NCBI GenBank assembly: GCA_023807065.1
Contig: JAJJLU010003577.1
Span: forward strand, 1 to 49,874
Length of the DNA stretch: 49,874 bases
Source of the DNA: Isotricha intestinalis
Taxonomy: Eukaryota; Ciliophora; Litostomatea; Vestibuliferida; Isotrichidae
Reading direction: 5' to 3'
Each line of letters begins with the position of its first letter. Positions within the stretch are counted from its first letter, which is position 1. Below are positions 21,501-31,994 of this stretch, piece by piece. The position numbers and the translations under genes were made by a program. The notes beneath the pieces are model-generated. The model saw only the letters and a list, made by a program, of their open reading frames with translations, was not told where the DNA came from and did no database searches.

Positions 21501-24500
21501 AATGAAAATAATTGTTATGTTCTTATTTCTCAAGGATTAATTAATTCACTTATTAAATTATGTTTTATTATTTTAGAAACTGAAGAAGAAAAATCAGAAA
21601 TATTTAATTTAATTTATGATATTTTTATTTCTACAATCCCAAATTTAGAACATTCAGATATTGAAATTTTATTAAATTACTTATTTATTTCAATAAGATA
21701 TTCATCTCAAAATGAAATAATAAATAAATTAAAAATAGATAATTTTTTAAAAGTCTTTCAAAACTTTAATAATCAATTAAATAATTCAAGAAAAATAAAA
21801 CGTAATATAATATTTTCAAATTTAAATAGTAGACAACCTAATATATATAATATATTATTTTCTTCAGGAATTTATTTTAATATCTCATCAAAAGAATTAG
21901 AAAAAAAAGAAAAAGAAAATTCAAATAATTTATGCATTTATATTTCAACTAGATTTTATAATATAGATGATTCAAATTTTATATTATTTAAACTGGAAAA
22001 GAATTTAAAAGAAAAAGATAAAAATCCAATAATATTTTCAATAAATATTGAAAAAAAAGAATTAAAAGTTAAAGACTGTGAAGAAAAATTAATAGGAAAA
22101 TCAAAAGATATATCTAATGAAATAATAAAAGGAAAAAATTGTAATTTTTTAATAATAATAAATACAGAAATAAATAAAATTCAAATATTTTTAAAACATA
22201 CATTAATATTTAATGAAATATCAAACTTTAAAAATTTAAATTTATTAGATTCTGAATTTTCTTATAATATTATATTAGGTTATCCAGGAACTTCAATAAG
22301 AGATGTTGAATCTAATTTATATAGAAATTTGTCTTATATTGAATTATCATATTTATTAATTTATTTAGATAATATTGAAAATGATTTTAAAGAAACTTTT
22401 TCTTTAAGTAATATTTCTTCTTCTAAAAACGGTTCAATTAATTCCTCTAATATTCCTATTGAATATTTAAATTATAAAAGTTATAAAGCTTTTGTTCCTA
22501 GTAATATTGGACAAAAACCTGATTTATTAAAAGTAAATTTAAAAATTAATAAATTTAAAGTTGTTTATGAGTTAATTGTTGATAAATTAAATATTATTTC
22601 TAAGCAAACTTTAAAGAAATATACTTCTGATAATTACTTTGTTAATAATTTTATTAATAGAATGCAAAGGAATTATTATATGGATGTTTTAGAAAAAAAA
22701 TTTATTGTTTATGTTCCTAATACAAATTATAAAGTTGTAGAACAAGAATATTCATATAATAAACATACTTTTTTGTTATCTAAAACTAAATATTGTGATT
22801 CTATTTTATTAAATCAAATTTATAATCAAGAAAATCTTTATGAAGATATATTATCTAAAAATATTTTAATAAATAAAACATTGGATTATACTTTAAAAGG
22901 TTTTAATTTTATAGAAATTATTTTAATGTGTTTAAATGAATGTATAATAATTAAAGATGAAGAAAATAAAAAAAAAATAATATATATTCTTTTAAAAACT
23001 TTATCATTATATTTAATACATCATTTAAGTTTATTAAATAATTTTTCCAAAACAGAAAATTTTAAAATATTAATATATATTTTAGTTAAAAATGGTAAAT
23101 TTTTAAGTGAAAAATGTTTAGAAATATTTTTTCTATTAAGTTATGCTTTAAAAGAAAAAACAAATATTCAACTTTTAGATCCTTGGTATCCAGAAATAAT
23201 AACAAATCTCCTTTTAGATATTCATTTATTTAAAGAATCATCATATGAAAATAAAAAATATATTATTGAAAAACTTAAAGAAGTTATTGCTCCTACAATG
23301 TCAAATGAAATAAATTATGATTTTAAAATAATTATAATTGAAAAATTATATCATATTCTTCTTATGGGAAATAATCCTTTAGAAATTGATTCTTTAATTG
23401 CTAATATATTAATATATATTATTGAACAATGTTTAAAAACAAAAAAAGGATTTAAACAACCTTCAGAAAATCAGTTAAATAAAATAATAAAATTATCTTC
23501 TGATTATTTAATATTAACAGATTGTTTTTCTAATAAAATCTCAGAAAAATTATCAAAGAGAAATTTTAATAATAAAGAATTAGAAGAAACAACAAATTTA
23601 GTAAAAGTAATATTTTCTAAATTATACTCTGATGATATTAAACCAATAAGATCAATAATATCGACTTTTTTTCCTAAATTAAATGATGATTTCCAAACTT
23701 TATTTATGATAAATACAAATGAAGAAAATTCTAATTTTTCAAGAAGAACTGCTAATGCTTTTTACACTGAACAAGCAAATAAAATGCAAATATTATTATC
23801 TAAAATAATTGATTATAATAATATTTCAATTGATGATGATAATTCTTCTTTGGATAATTATTTAGAATCAAAAATAAAATATGAAATTAAATTTATGAAA
23901 TATATTTTATCTTATAAGCAATTTATGAAGAATTTCTTTTATTATCTTTATTTAAAATATAGACATATTAATTATATATCAAAGTATATTTCTGAAGAAT
24001 GTGAAATTAAATATTCTTGGTATGTTTATAATAGAGAAGGCTTAAGTAGAATAAGAAATAAATTAATTTTAAAATGTGATAATTTTTCAGATGAAAAAAT
24101 GAGTAAATCTTATAAAGAAATGTTAAATGAAGTAAATAAAAGAAAAAATGATAATGAAAGTTTAAAAAAAATACATTTAAATCAAAGTAAAAATTTAATT
24201 GATTTTGGTTTAGTTAAAATTAATAATATTATAAAAAATGAAATTTGGTTAGATCAAATTTTTCACCAACATATTATTAATGAATTAATTGATGAAGATG
24301 ATATAATTGATTCTTATTATAATTGTTTATTATTTAAAGGGTTAAATTATTATACTTGTATTTTTATTCTTGGAGAAAAAAAAATTTATATTATTAAAAA
24401 TTTTCACATTGATAAAAATGGAATAATTTATATGAATAATGGTAATATTAATAATTCTTCTCATACTGATTGTTTTAAGAAATACTTTTGGGCAATAAAA

Positions 24501-27500
24501 AATTATGAAAATGAATTAAAAGAACATTGTAATTATTTAAATATTAAAAGTTTAGAAAAAGAAGAAGATGAATTTTATATTTCATCAAAAGAGGAATTTT
24601 CTTTAAAAAGATCTCAATTAAAAATATATAAATTTGAATATTTAAAAATAAATGAAATTCACAAAAGAAAATTTTTACATCAAGAAAACAGTATAGAAAT
24701 ATTTTTAACAAATGGAAAAAATTATATGTTATCATTTAACATAGATAAAAGAGAAATAATATTTACATCCATAATTCAAAATATACAATCTTTAGAAAAT
24801 ATAAAAAAAAACATGAATAATAAATTAATATCAAATTCAAATATAATAAATAATAAAATTTATTGTTATTTAAGGAAAAGTAAAATATTTATTAAAAAGA
24901 ATAAAATAAAAAGTGAAAAAGAAAAAGAAAAAAAGAAATTATTAGAAAGAAAAACAATATTAGATAAATCAATAGAAAATTGGTCAAATGGAATAATATC
25001 AAATTACGATTATATAATGATATTAAATACTTTAAGTGGAAGAACATATAATGATTTATCTCAATATCCTATTTATCCTTGGATAATAAGTGATTATAAA
25101 TCAGAAAGAATAAACTTATATAATAATGATATTTACAGAGATTTAAATTCCCTATTTTCGCACAAGAAGAAGAAAATAGGAAAAAATTAAAATTAAAGTT
25201 TGAAGAAGTTGAAAATGGAGACGAAAAGTATTTTTCTGGAACTCATTATTCAAATCCTGGATTTATATCTTATTATTTAATAAGACAAAAACCTTATTCA
25301 ATTTTTGCTTCTGATATTCAAGGAGGATACTTTGATACACCTGATAGATTGTTTTATGATATAAAGTTAATTTATGATGTTAATGATAAATTTCAAGAAT
25401 TAATTCCTGAAATGTTTTATTTAAGTGAATGTCTTGTTAATTATAATAATTTTAAATTTGGACAAACTCAATTTAAATGTGTTGTTAATGATGTTATTCT
25501 TCCTAATTGGGCTAAAGGAAATTATAGATTATTTGTTAAAATGAATAAAAAAGCTTTAGAAAGTTGTTTTATTAGTGAAAAAATTCATTATTGGATTGAT
25601 TTAATATTTGGAGTTAAACAAAGTGGAAAAGATGCTATTGAGTTTTTAAACGTTTATAGAAAAGCTTGTTATAATTTTGAGGCTGATTCTTATTTATGTA
25701 AATTATTAGATAATATTAAAAATAATAATAATAATAATGATAATAATAATAACATTAATAATAATTATGAAAAGAATAAGAAAGAAATTAATAAAATTTA
25801 TATTGAATTTGAAGATTTAATGAATGAAATATGTGAAATGGGAATTAATCCTATTCAATTATTTAATAAACCTCATATTAAAAAAGAAAGAAATCAAAAA
25901 AACATTGCTTTTTTCAGTAAATCTATTTTTTTAATGAGGTTTGAAAAATTAGATAGAAAAAATGAAAAAATTAAAATTTCATCTGATTTAATAAATGATT
26001 GTAAAGGTTATGAAGAAATTGAAGAAAATAATATTTCCGAAGGCGAAGGTGGTTTATCTTCTTTTAAATGTGTTATTAATGATAATGATATTTTAATAAA
26101 ACAAAAAAATAAAAATATTAATTCAAATAATACTTTTATTTTCACTGGTGAACAAATTATTTTATTAGGACCTAAATTTATTAATTATTTAGATTATTCT
26201 TATTCAAAATATTCCTTTAAAATAATTAAACCTTTTTCTAAAATTATTATGGAATTTCAAACTGAAGAAAATTTCCCCATTTCAATTATTAAAATAAGTA
26301 AAAATGGGAAATATATTTTTATTGGATTTGAAAACGGAAAAATTGTAAAATATAAATTAAGAAAAGATAAAAATAATAAAGTTTATCATCCATGCTTTGA
26401 TAAAAAAGGATATAATAAAATAAAAGAAAAAATGAAATTAACTAAAATTTTTAATAAAAAATTTCCTGAAGAAAAAGATAATAAATTAATTGAACAAATA
26501 AATAAAGAACTTTAGGAAGAAAAACAGTATCTAATTTATTAAAAAGAAAATCAACAAAAAATAGTAATTCCGAAATAAATATAATTGAAGAAGATAATAA
26601 TAATATTTATATAGAAAATTCACAGAATAAAAATGAACAAATAGAAATTTCAAAAATAAAAGAACAAAAGCCTTTAATATATTATATAAATCCAAACATA
26701 GATAATATATCAAATAATTATTTTATATTTTATAAAAATGACTCTCATATAAAATTTAAAAAAGATTATTCTAAAGGATCTTCATATTATAAATTATCAA
26801 AAATAACATATGACAATAATATAAATTCCAAAATAACATTATTAGAAATATGTGAAACATTTTCAATAATAATAATAATAGATAAATTAAATAATATATA
26901 TATAAAAGATATGTATTCATTAAAAACATTACATATAATAAATATAGATAAAATAACAAAATCTCAAAATAAAATATTATATATAAGAATATCACATCAA
27001 ACAGGAGATTTTGTAATTATAACTCCTTATAAAATTATATTATTTAATATAAATGGAGTAATTATTTCTTTATTAAATATTTCTGAAGATATTGTTAATG
27101 GTACTTTATCACCTATTACTTCATGTGAAATAAAATCAATAAAAATAACAGAAAGTGATATTATTATTTTTACTGGTCATTTAAATGGAAAAATAATTTT
27201 ATGGAAATTAGATAATATTGAAGAAGAAGCTTTAAAAAATAATAATAATAATAATAATAATTGTATTGATGATACTTTTAGATTTTGTTATGATGATAAA
27301 TATTTAATTTTAAATAAAAAGAAAAAAAATATAAAAACTAAAATTATAATTAATAGATTAATTACAATAGAATCAAGTAATATATGTATTAAATATATTA
27401 AATTAACTGAAGATTTAACAAGTTTAATTGTTATTAATAGTGAAAATGATATTTTCTTTTTTAGTTATGAAAATTATTTAGAAGAATTAAAAAAAAAAAG

Positions 27501-27702
27501 TAAAAATATAAAAATATGTCCTCAATGTGGTTATTCAATAGGAAATTCGAAAATAAATTGTCAAATATGTAATAAGAAATTATGTTTAAATTGCAAAAAT
27601 GAAATTAAAATCCCTGAATATTCTTTAAAAACAAAAAAACCAATTTGTGAAGATTGCAAAAGAATAATAACAAGTACAAATAAAATGTTATATGATTTTT
27701 AA
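18570..27702 (+). CDS. ALFY/WDFY3-like giant PH-BEACH-WD40-zinc-finger protein, with two one-base frame breaks
   Basis: The gene reads in three consecutive frames: 18570-25190, then from about 25159 to 26515, then from about 26509 to 27702. Each switch is -1, so one extra base at each would give a product of about 3044 residues. Order of parts: a long helical armadillo-like region; a concanavalin-like segment about residues 1090-1280 (CIYISTRFYNIDDSNFILFK); a PH-like domain before residue 2080; a BEACH domain from about 2135 (LNTLSGRTYNDLSQYPIYPW) continuing after break 1 with GTHYSNPGF, ELIPEMFYLSE and VILPNWAKG; degenerate WD40 blades (FTGHLNGKIILWKL); and eight zinc-ligand cysteines at 27517-27657 (CPQC, CQIC, CLNC, CEDC). 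This order matches WDFY3/ALFY, an autophagy adaptor ending in FYVE. The basic RHHCR core of true FYVE domains is missing here, so PI3P binding is uncertain. BEACH proteins act in membrane traffic. Confidence 0.85.
25155..25158 (+). other. Frame break 1 inside the BEACH domain (T4 run)
   Basis: The upstream frame passes into nonsense (SHKKKKIGKN, stop at 25190), while the next frame continues the conserved BEACH sequence (AQEEENRKKLKL, then GTHYSNPGF). One extra T in the T-run restores a single frame. No GT...AG intron spans the site. Confidence 0.75.
26511..26513 (+). other. Frame break 2 before the WD40 region (T3 run)
   Basis: The second frame ends with INKEL and a TAG formed by the T-run. 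The third frame continues with TLGRKTVSNLLKRKSTKN and on into the WD40 blades. One extra T rejoins them. The stop precedes the nearest GT, so an intron does not explain it. Confidence 0.7.
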
Positions 27703-27769
27703 TACAATTTTTAAATAATATTTTATTAGAAATTTAAATTATTCTTTTAATATATTAATTTTATTTTTT

Positions 27770-28765
27770 TTATACATAATTATCATAACTACTTCTTTCA
27801 GTATCATCTTTAAAATTCATAAAATATTCTAATAAATTAGGAAAGAATTCATCTTTAAAAAAATAATATTCGCCATCATCATTTTCTAAATTTGTTTTAT
27901 TTTTAATAAAAATATCAAAAAAAGAATCAACTTCAATTTTTTTTTCTTTTGTTAATATTTTTTTTCCTTTTTTTACTTTTATTATTTTCTTTTTTTTTGT
28001 TGGATTTAAATTTTCATCTTTCCAATTTATTATATCATAATCGGTTTTATAAACTTTACCATTTTTATCATTATTAACATAATATATTTTAGATAAAGTA
28101 TTATTTGAAAAATAATTATTTTCATTAAAATAAAAAATTATTTTTAATGTTCCTTCTTCTGAAATATCTATTTGAATAAATTTTAAATATTTTAACACTT
28201 CTTTATCTTTATCATTTATTTCAAAAAAACAAGAATTTTCTAAAGAAATTAACCAGAAATTTTCAATTGGTTTAATTTCAGAATTTTCTTCTTGATTTAT
28301 TTCATATTTATTATAATCATCTTCATTAATTAAATTATTATAATTTAAAGAATTATTTGAAGAAATTATTTCTGATATTTTTAAATAAATATCAAAATAT
28401 TTTTTTTCATATTGTATTCTTATTTTCTCTGATTCTTTTGATAATTCTTTATTTTTTAATTTAAATATTTTTTCTCTAAATAAATTTAAATTTAATAATT
28501 TTGATTTTAAAGAATTTGATTTTGTAAATTTATTTATTTCTTTAGTATATTTCTCATCTTCTATTTTATCTAATTCTTCATCTGTTTTTTCTATTATTTC
28601 TTCATTTAATATCTCATTTTTTTTTTCTTCTTCTTTTTTACTTTCTTCTTTTATTTGTTTTTTCTCTTCTTCAATTTCTTCTTCTTCTATTTCTTCTTCT
28701 TCTTTTAAATTATTATCTTTTTCTTCTTCTTTTAAATTATTTTCATTTAATTTATTATCTTCCAT
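27770..28765 (-). CDS. NAP-family nucleosome assembly protein / histone chaperone (331 aa)
   Basis: Residues about 80-325 follow the NAP fold in order: a long dimerisation helix (residues about 95-125), then IKPIENFWLISLENS and KEVLKYLKFIQIDI (family pattern: xxNFWLxxxxNHP...DxxVLKYLxDI), IIFYFNENNYFSNNTLSKIY (LxFxFxENPYFxNxxLxKxY), the INWK segment, a Lys-rich beta-hairpin (KKKKIIKVKKGKK) and SFFDIF (family: SFFxFF). NAP proteins carry H2A-H2B and H3-H4 between cytoplasm and nucleus and remodel nucleosomes. Unusually, the strongly acidic tract is at the N-terminus (residues 1-75, Glu/Lys-rich with EEEIEEEEIEEE), whereas the C-terminus after the core is short and not strongly acidic. It is divergent from the next gene, with 36 bases between the start codons. 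Confidence 0.88.
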   Translation of the reverse strand: MEDNKLNENNLKEEEKDNNLKEEEEIEEEEIEEEKKQIKEESKKEEEKKNEILNEEIIEKTDEELDKIEDEKYTKEINKFTKSNSLKSKLLNLNLFREKIFKLKNKELSKESEKIRIQYEKKYFDIYLKISEIISSNNSLNYNNLINEDDYNKYEINQEENSEIKPIENFWLISLENSCFFEINDKDKEVLKYLKFIQIDISEEGTLKIIFYFNENNYFSNNTLSKIYYVNNDKNGKVYKTDYDIINWKDENLNPTKKKKIIKVKKGKKILTKEKKIEVDSFFDIFIKNKTNLENDDGEYYFFKDEFFPNLLEYFMNFKDDTERSSYDNYV

Positions 28766-28801
28766 TTTGGAATAAGAAAAAAATATTAAAAATAATAAAA
28801 A
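28766..28801. promoter_or_regulatory. 36-bp divergent promoter interval (NAP / myristoylated protein)
   Basis: Only 36 A/T-rich bases separate two divergent start codons. Either leaders are only a few bases long or the promoters lie within the opposing genes. Confidence 0.45.
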
Positions 28802-30110
28802 ATGGGGAATTACCTTAATTGTTCAGATGAATCAAAAAATATTCATTTTGAAATATGCCATGAAATAACAGAAGGAAATTATTTAAGTGAAAAAAGAAAA
28901 ATAGATAAAAATAGATATTTAAATATTATTCAAACTCCAAATCAAACAAGTAATCTTTCTTATGGAATTATTAAGGATTTATCTCAAATTAATTTATTAA
29001 AAATAAATGATGAAGAACCTGAATTTGACTTTTCTTTTGATTTTGATAATGAAAAAAATAATTTAAATGAAAATAAAAATGTTATACATTTAAATTTTCA
29101 AAGAATAATAACTAATGATGAAAATAATATTTTTAGAAGTAAATCTACAGATGTTAATAATTTAAAAAAAAATTTAAAAAAAAGAGAGTTAAGTTCAATT
29201 CATAATAATGAAAATAATTGTTCTTATGATTCTTCAATGTATATTTTATTTTATAATTTATTTTTTTAGAAATTTAGATTTAGATTCAATTAAAAATTCA
29301 AATAAAGAAAAAGAAAGTTTATTAAAAAATAAAAAAACTGAAAATAATAAAGAAGAAAAAAAATTAGAAAATATAGATAATAATATAAAATATTATGAAA
29401 CTAAAAAAGGAAATTTTCATAAAGTAGAATCTTCTTCTTTTAAATATTCAATTAATAATAATAATAATTCAAATGAAAGTTCTTCAAATATTGATTATGA
29501 AAATTTTAATATTAATAAAACGAAAAATAAATTAATTCAATTAGAAAATCTTATTAAATCAAAAAAGAAAAATAAAATAAAAATTCCTTATCAAAAAAAA
29601 AATTTCCGTTCTTTATCTTCTGAAAGAAATAAAAAAAATACAAAAATAAAAAAATTAAATGATTTAAATCCTAAAACAAATAAAAATTTACTTTTTAAAG
29701 AAAATGATATTTTAATATCATATAATATATTAAATCAAATTAACTTAGAATATATAATTTATGATGGTGAAATATATAAAATTCAAAAAAATAAGAATAA
29801 TAGTTTTAAATTATTTAGTAAATATTTTCAAATAACAAAAAATACTTTTAAATATTATAATAATGTTTATTCTCCTCAAGTTTATAATGATAAACCTATA
29901 CTTCAATTTGATATAAGAGCTATTTTAAATATTAAAATTATAAATAATAAATTTTTAGATTTAAAAGAAGAATATTTAAATTATCTTGTTTTTATTATTT
30001 TTTTAAATAATAATGAAAGATTATTATTTGCAACTTCAAAAAAAAAATCTGGAGAAAATATAATTAATATATTAAATTTATTAAAAAAGTATTTGAAAGA
30101 GCAAGAATAA
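28802..30110 (+). CDS. Predicted N-myristoylated protein with C-terminal PH-like domain (425 aa), one 31-nt intron
   Basis: Exon 1 (28802-29238) starts MGNYLNCSD: Gly2 with a following Cys is the pattern of dual myristoylation/palmitoylation, which would place the protein on membranes. A 31-nt intron (29239-29269) follows. Exon 2 (29270-30110) continues in frame as DSSI-NLDLDSIKNSNKE. Left unspliced, exon 1 ends at the TAG that is the intron's own 3' splice site. A Met at 29208 giving a hydrophobic N-terminus to exon 2 is an artefact of reading intron sequence. The middle is Asn/Lys/Ser-rich. The last about 120 residues (from DGEIYKIQKNKNNSFKLFSK to ENIINILNLLKKYLKEQ) have the strand pattern and C-terminal helix of a PH domain. 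A membrane-bound signalling adaptor is inferred. Confidence 0.72.
29239..29269 (+). other. 31-nt spliceosomal-type intron
   Basis: It runs GTATAT...TTTTTTTAG, exactly 31 bases, and is T-rich with a clear pyrimidine stretch before AG. Removal restores one continuous frame. Confidence 0.75.
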
Positions 30111-30335
30111 ATAAAAAAAAATATTATTTTTTTCCTTATATATTAAATAATATAAATAATAAATAAAAAAATAATTAATTTGTTTAATTTATTTTATATT
30201 GTTTATTTTAAATGATTAAAATAAAAACAATAAAAATTGTTTATATTTTTATAACTATAAATTTTTCTATTCTATTTTTTAATTAAATTAAAAACCTAAT
30301 AATGAATTATCATTATATAAATAATAAATAAAAAT

Positions 30336-31292
30336 TCAATAATATATAAAATCTCTTTTACTAAGTAAATATTTTTTTAAATTTTTATTATTAATTAAAA
30401 TATTTTCTTTATTTTTACCAGAAGTTAGGCAATTATTTTCTAAATGCTCATTCTTTATAATTTTAGGTCTTGAAGTTAAAAAAGGAGAATTATCATTAAC
30501 TTTATATGAATTAGAATTAAAATTAGACGAATTTAAATTAGAAAGATTTTTTTTTTTATGTTTTTTTCTCTTTAAATCATTAATATTTTGAGAAACTAAA
30601 GTATTATTTTTATATTTATAAAAAAAATCTTTATTATCTTTTAAATAAAAAGAATAAGGTTTACTTTTATTAATTAAAACAGGATCTTGACAAAAAACAT
30701 TACATAACTTTCCAGAATAAATTAAATTCCTTTCTCTTGAGGAAGTTTTAGTTAAAACATAAATATTTGATTTTGATAAAGTATCATATAAATGAGAAAG
30801 ATTATTTTTTTCTTCTTTTTCTTTTTGATTTTTTTCTTTCATTTTCTTAAACAAAAACTTATTATATGATATTCTTGGAGTAAAAAACCAATTATGAACA
30901 TTTAAATTAGAAAAATTTTTAGGATCATAACTTTCAAAAACTTCTTTTATTGGTTTTTTATTTTCTATTGCGAATTGAATTATTTTTTTTCTCATTTGCC
31001 TTGATTTATAATATAATATTGGGAAATAAATATATGATAATGTTATTCCTTTAAAAGTATAATCTTTTTTCATTTGAAGAAAAATTGAATAAAAGTTTGT
31101 TTTTTTTTTTTGAATTATTAAAGGTTCCATTAATGTTAATTCTCTTTTTTTTTTCTCAAATTCTGAAATTGAATCTTCGTGTCTTAGGAAGTAATAAAAT
31201 AATTTGTCTTTTATGTTTATTTTTTGGTTTTCTAATGAAAGAAAGGTAGTTAAACTTTTTCTATAGTTTAAAGAAATACGATTTGATTTCAT
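30336..31292 (-). CDS. Basic protein of unknown function (318 aa)
   Basis: This is an intact minus-strand frame. The N-terminal 110 residues are mainly helical and basic (LFYYFLRHEDSISEFEKKKR and RQMRKKIIQFAIENKKPIKE). The middle has aromatic-rich patches (NVHNWFFTPRISYNKFLFKK), and the C-terminal third is Asn/Ser/Lys-rich and probably disordered. I recognise no domain. No signal, membrane helix or zinc ligands are evident. The large gap on its 5' side (31293-31994) carries a decayed B-box gene. Confidence 0.7.
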   Translation of the reverse strand: MKSNRISLNYRKSLTTFLSLENQKINIKDKLFYYFLRHEDSISEFEKKKRELTLMEPLIIQKKKTNFYSIFLQMKKDYTFKGITLSYIYFPILYYKSRQMRKKIIQFAIENKKPIKEVFESYDPKNFSNLNVHNWFFTPRISYNKFLFKKMKEKNQKEKEEKNNLSHLYDTLSKSNIYVLTKTSSRERNLIYSGKLCNVFCQDPVLINKSKPYSFYLKDNKDFFYKYKNNTLVSQNINDLKRKKHKKKNLSNLNSSNFNSNSYKVNDNSPFLTSRPKIIKNEHLENNCLTSGKNKENILINNKNLKKYLLSKRDFIYY

Positions 31293-31994
31293 TTTTTTTT
31301 TTTATTTAAATTTTTATATTATGTTTTAATGTAAAAATGTATATTTTTAGTTTTAAATAATAATAATATAATTTAATTAGAATTAAATTATTTTTTTTTA
31401 TTTTTAATATTTTTATCTTTATATATTTTTTACAAAGGAAAATAAAGAAATCAAATAACTTATAGTTAATTAATTAATAAAATGTTTCTTAAATAACCGA
31501 CGGGATTTAAAATATCTTTATGAAAATGTTCTAAATAATTTTTACATAAATTTATTTCACATTAATAGCAATAAAGAATTTTTTTTTTCATAAATATATT
31601 TTTTTAGAATTTAATTTATTTATATTATTTTTATTAAATTCATTTTCTTATTTATTCCAATAAATCTCATTTTACTTATTTCCCAATTAAAAGAAAAAAA
31701 AAATCATTTTCTATTAAATTTAATAAAATTTTAGATGTGTTTTAATTAAATTAACATTCGTAATTTACTTGTTCAAATAATAAATAATATTTTATTGAAG
31801 ATGGTTTTATATTTTCTTTTTTATCATCTTTATTTTCTTTTTCCATATTTTTTTCTGAAATTTTATTTATTCTTTCACTTTATCCTATCTTTTTTAAAAT
31901 AATCAAAAAAAAAAAAAAAAAAAAAAAAAAAACTAATTAATTTTAAAATAAAAATTAAATTAAAAAATAATCCAAAAAATATTTTTTAAATTTT
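31293..31994. other. 702-bp spacer with a dead gene and a 28-base poly(A) run
   Basis: Apart from the decayed minus-strand B-box fragment (31466-31846), the stretch holds only A/T-rich sequence. A homopolymer of 28 A occupies 31905-31932, among the longest in the window. No intact ORF or RNA gene was found. Confidence 0.6.
31466..31846 (-). pseudogene. Decayed B-box zinc-finger gene fragment
   Basis: On the minus strand an ATG at 31846-31844 opens a 31-codon frame (MEKENKDDKKENIKPSSIKY and on) that soon stops. About 250 bases further the sequence reads LYCY, stop, CEINLCKNYLEHFHKDIL, then LNPVGYLRNILLIN. This is the second half of a B-box (C-x2-C...C-x2-C...H-x2-H style), with a TAA (31562-31564) where Gln or another residue stood between the first two cysteines. 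The final Cys of the CxxC pair is Tyr. It lies on the same strand as, and about 1.2 kb downstream of, the intact RING/B-box/WD40 gene, so it could be a dead relative. Confidence 0.45.

Noticed and set aside
25150..26520. Programmed frameshifting of the Euplotes type in the BEACH gene
   Set aside because: The shifts are -1 rather than the usual +1 at AAA-TAA, lie in T-runs, and no shared slippery signal is visible at the two sites; missing bases are simpler.
29208..30110. A separate gene starting at Met 29208 with a hydrophobic N-terminus
   Set aside because: The hydrophobic start is the translation of a T-rich 31-nt intron in the wrong frame; splicing joins this frame to the preceding one.
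31494..31512. Locally less AT-rich patch (ACCGACGGG) as a possible RNA gene or binding site
   Set aside because: It falls inside the decayed B-box fragment and encodes part of its tail (NPVGYL); no tRNA-like arms surround it.
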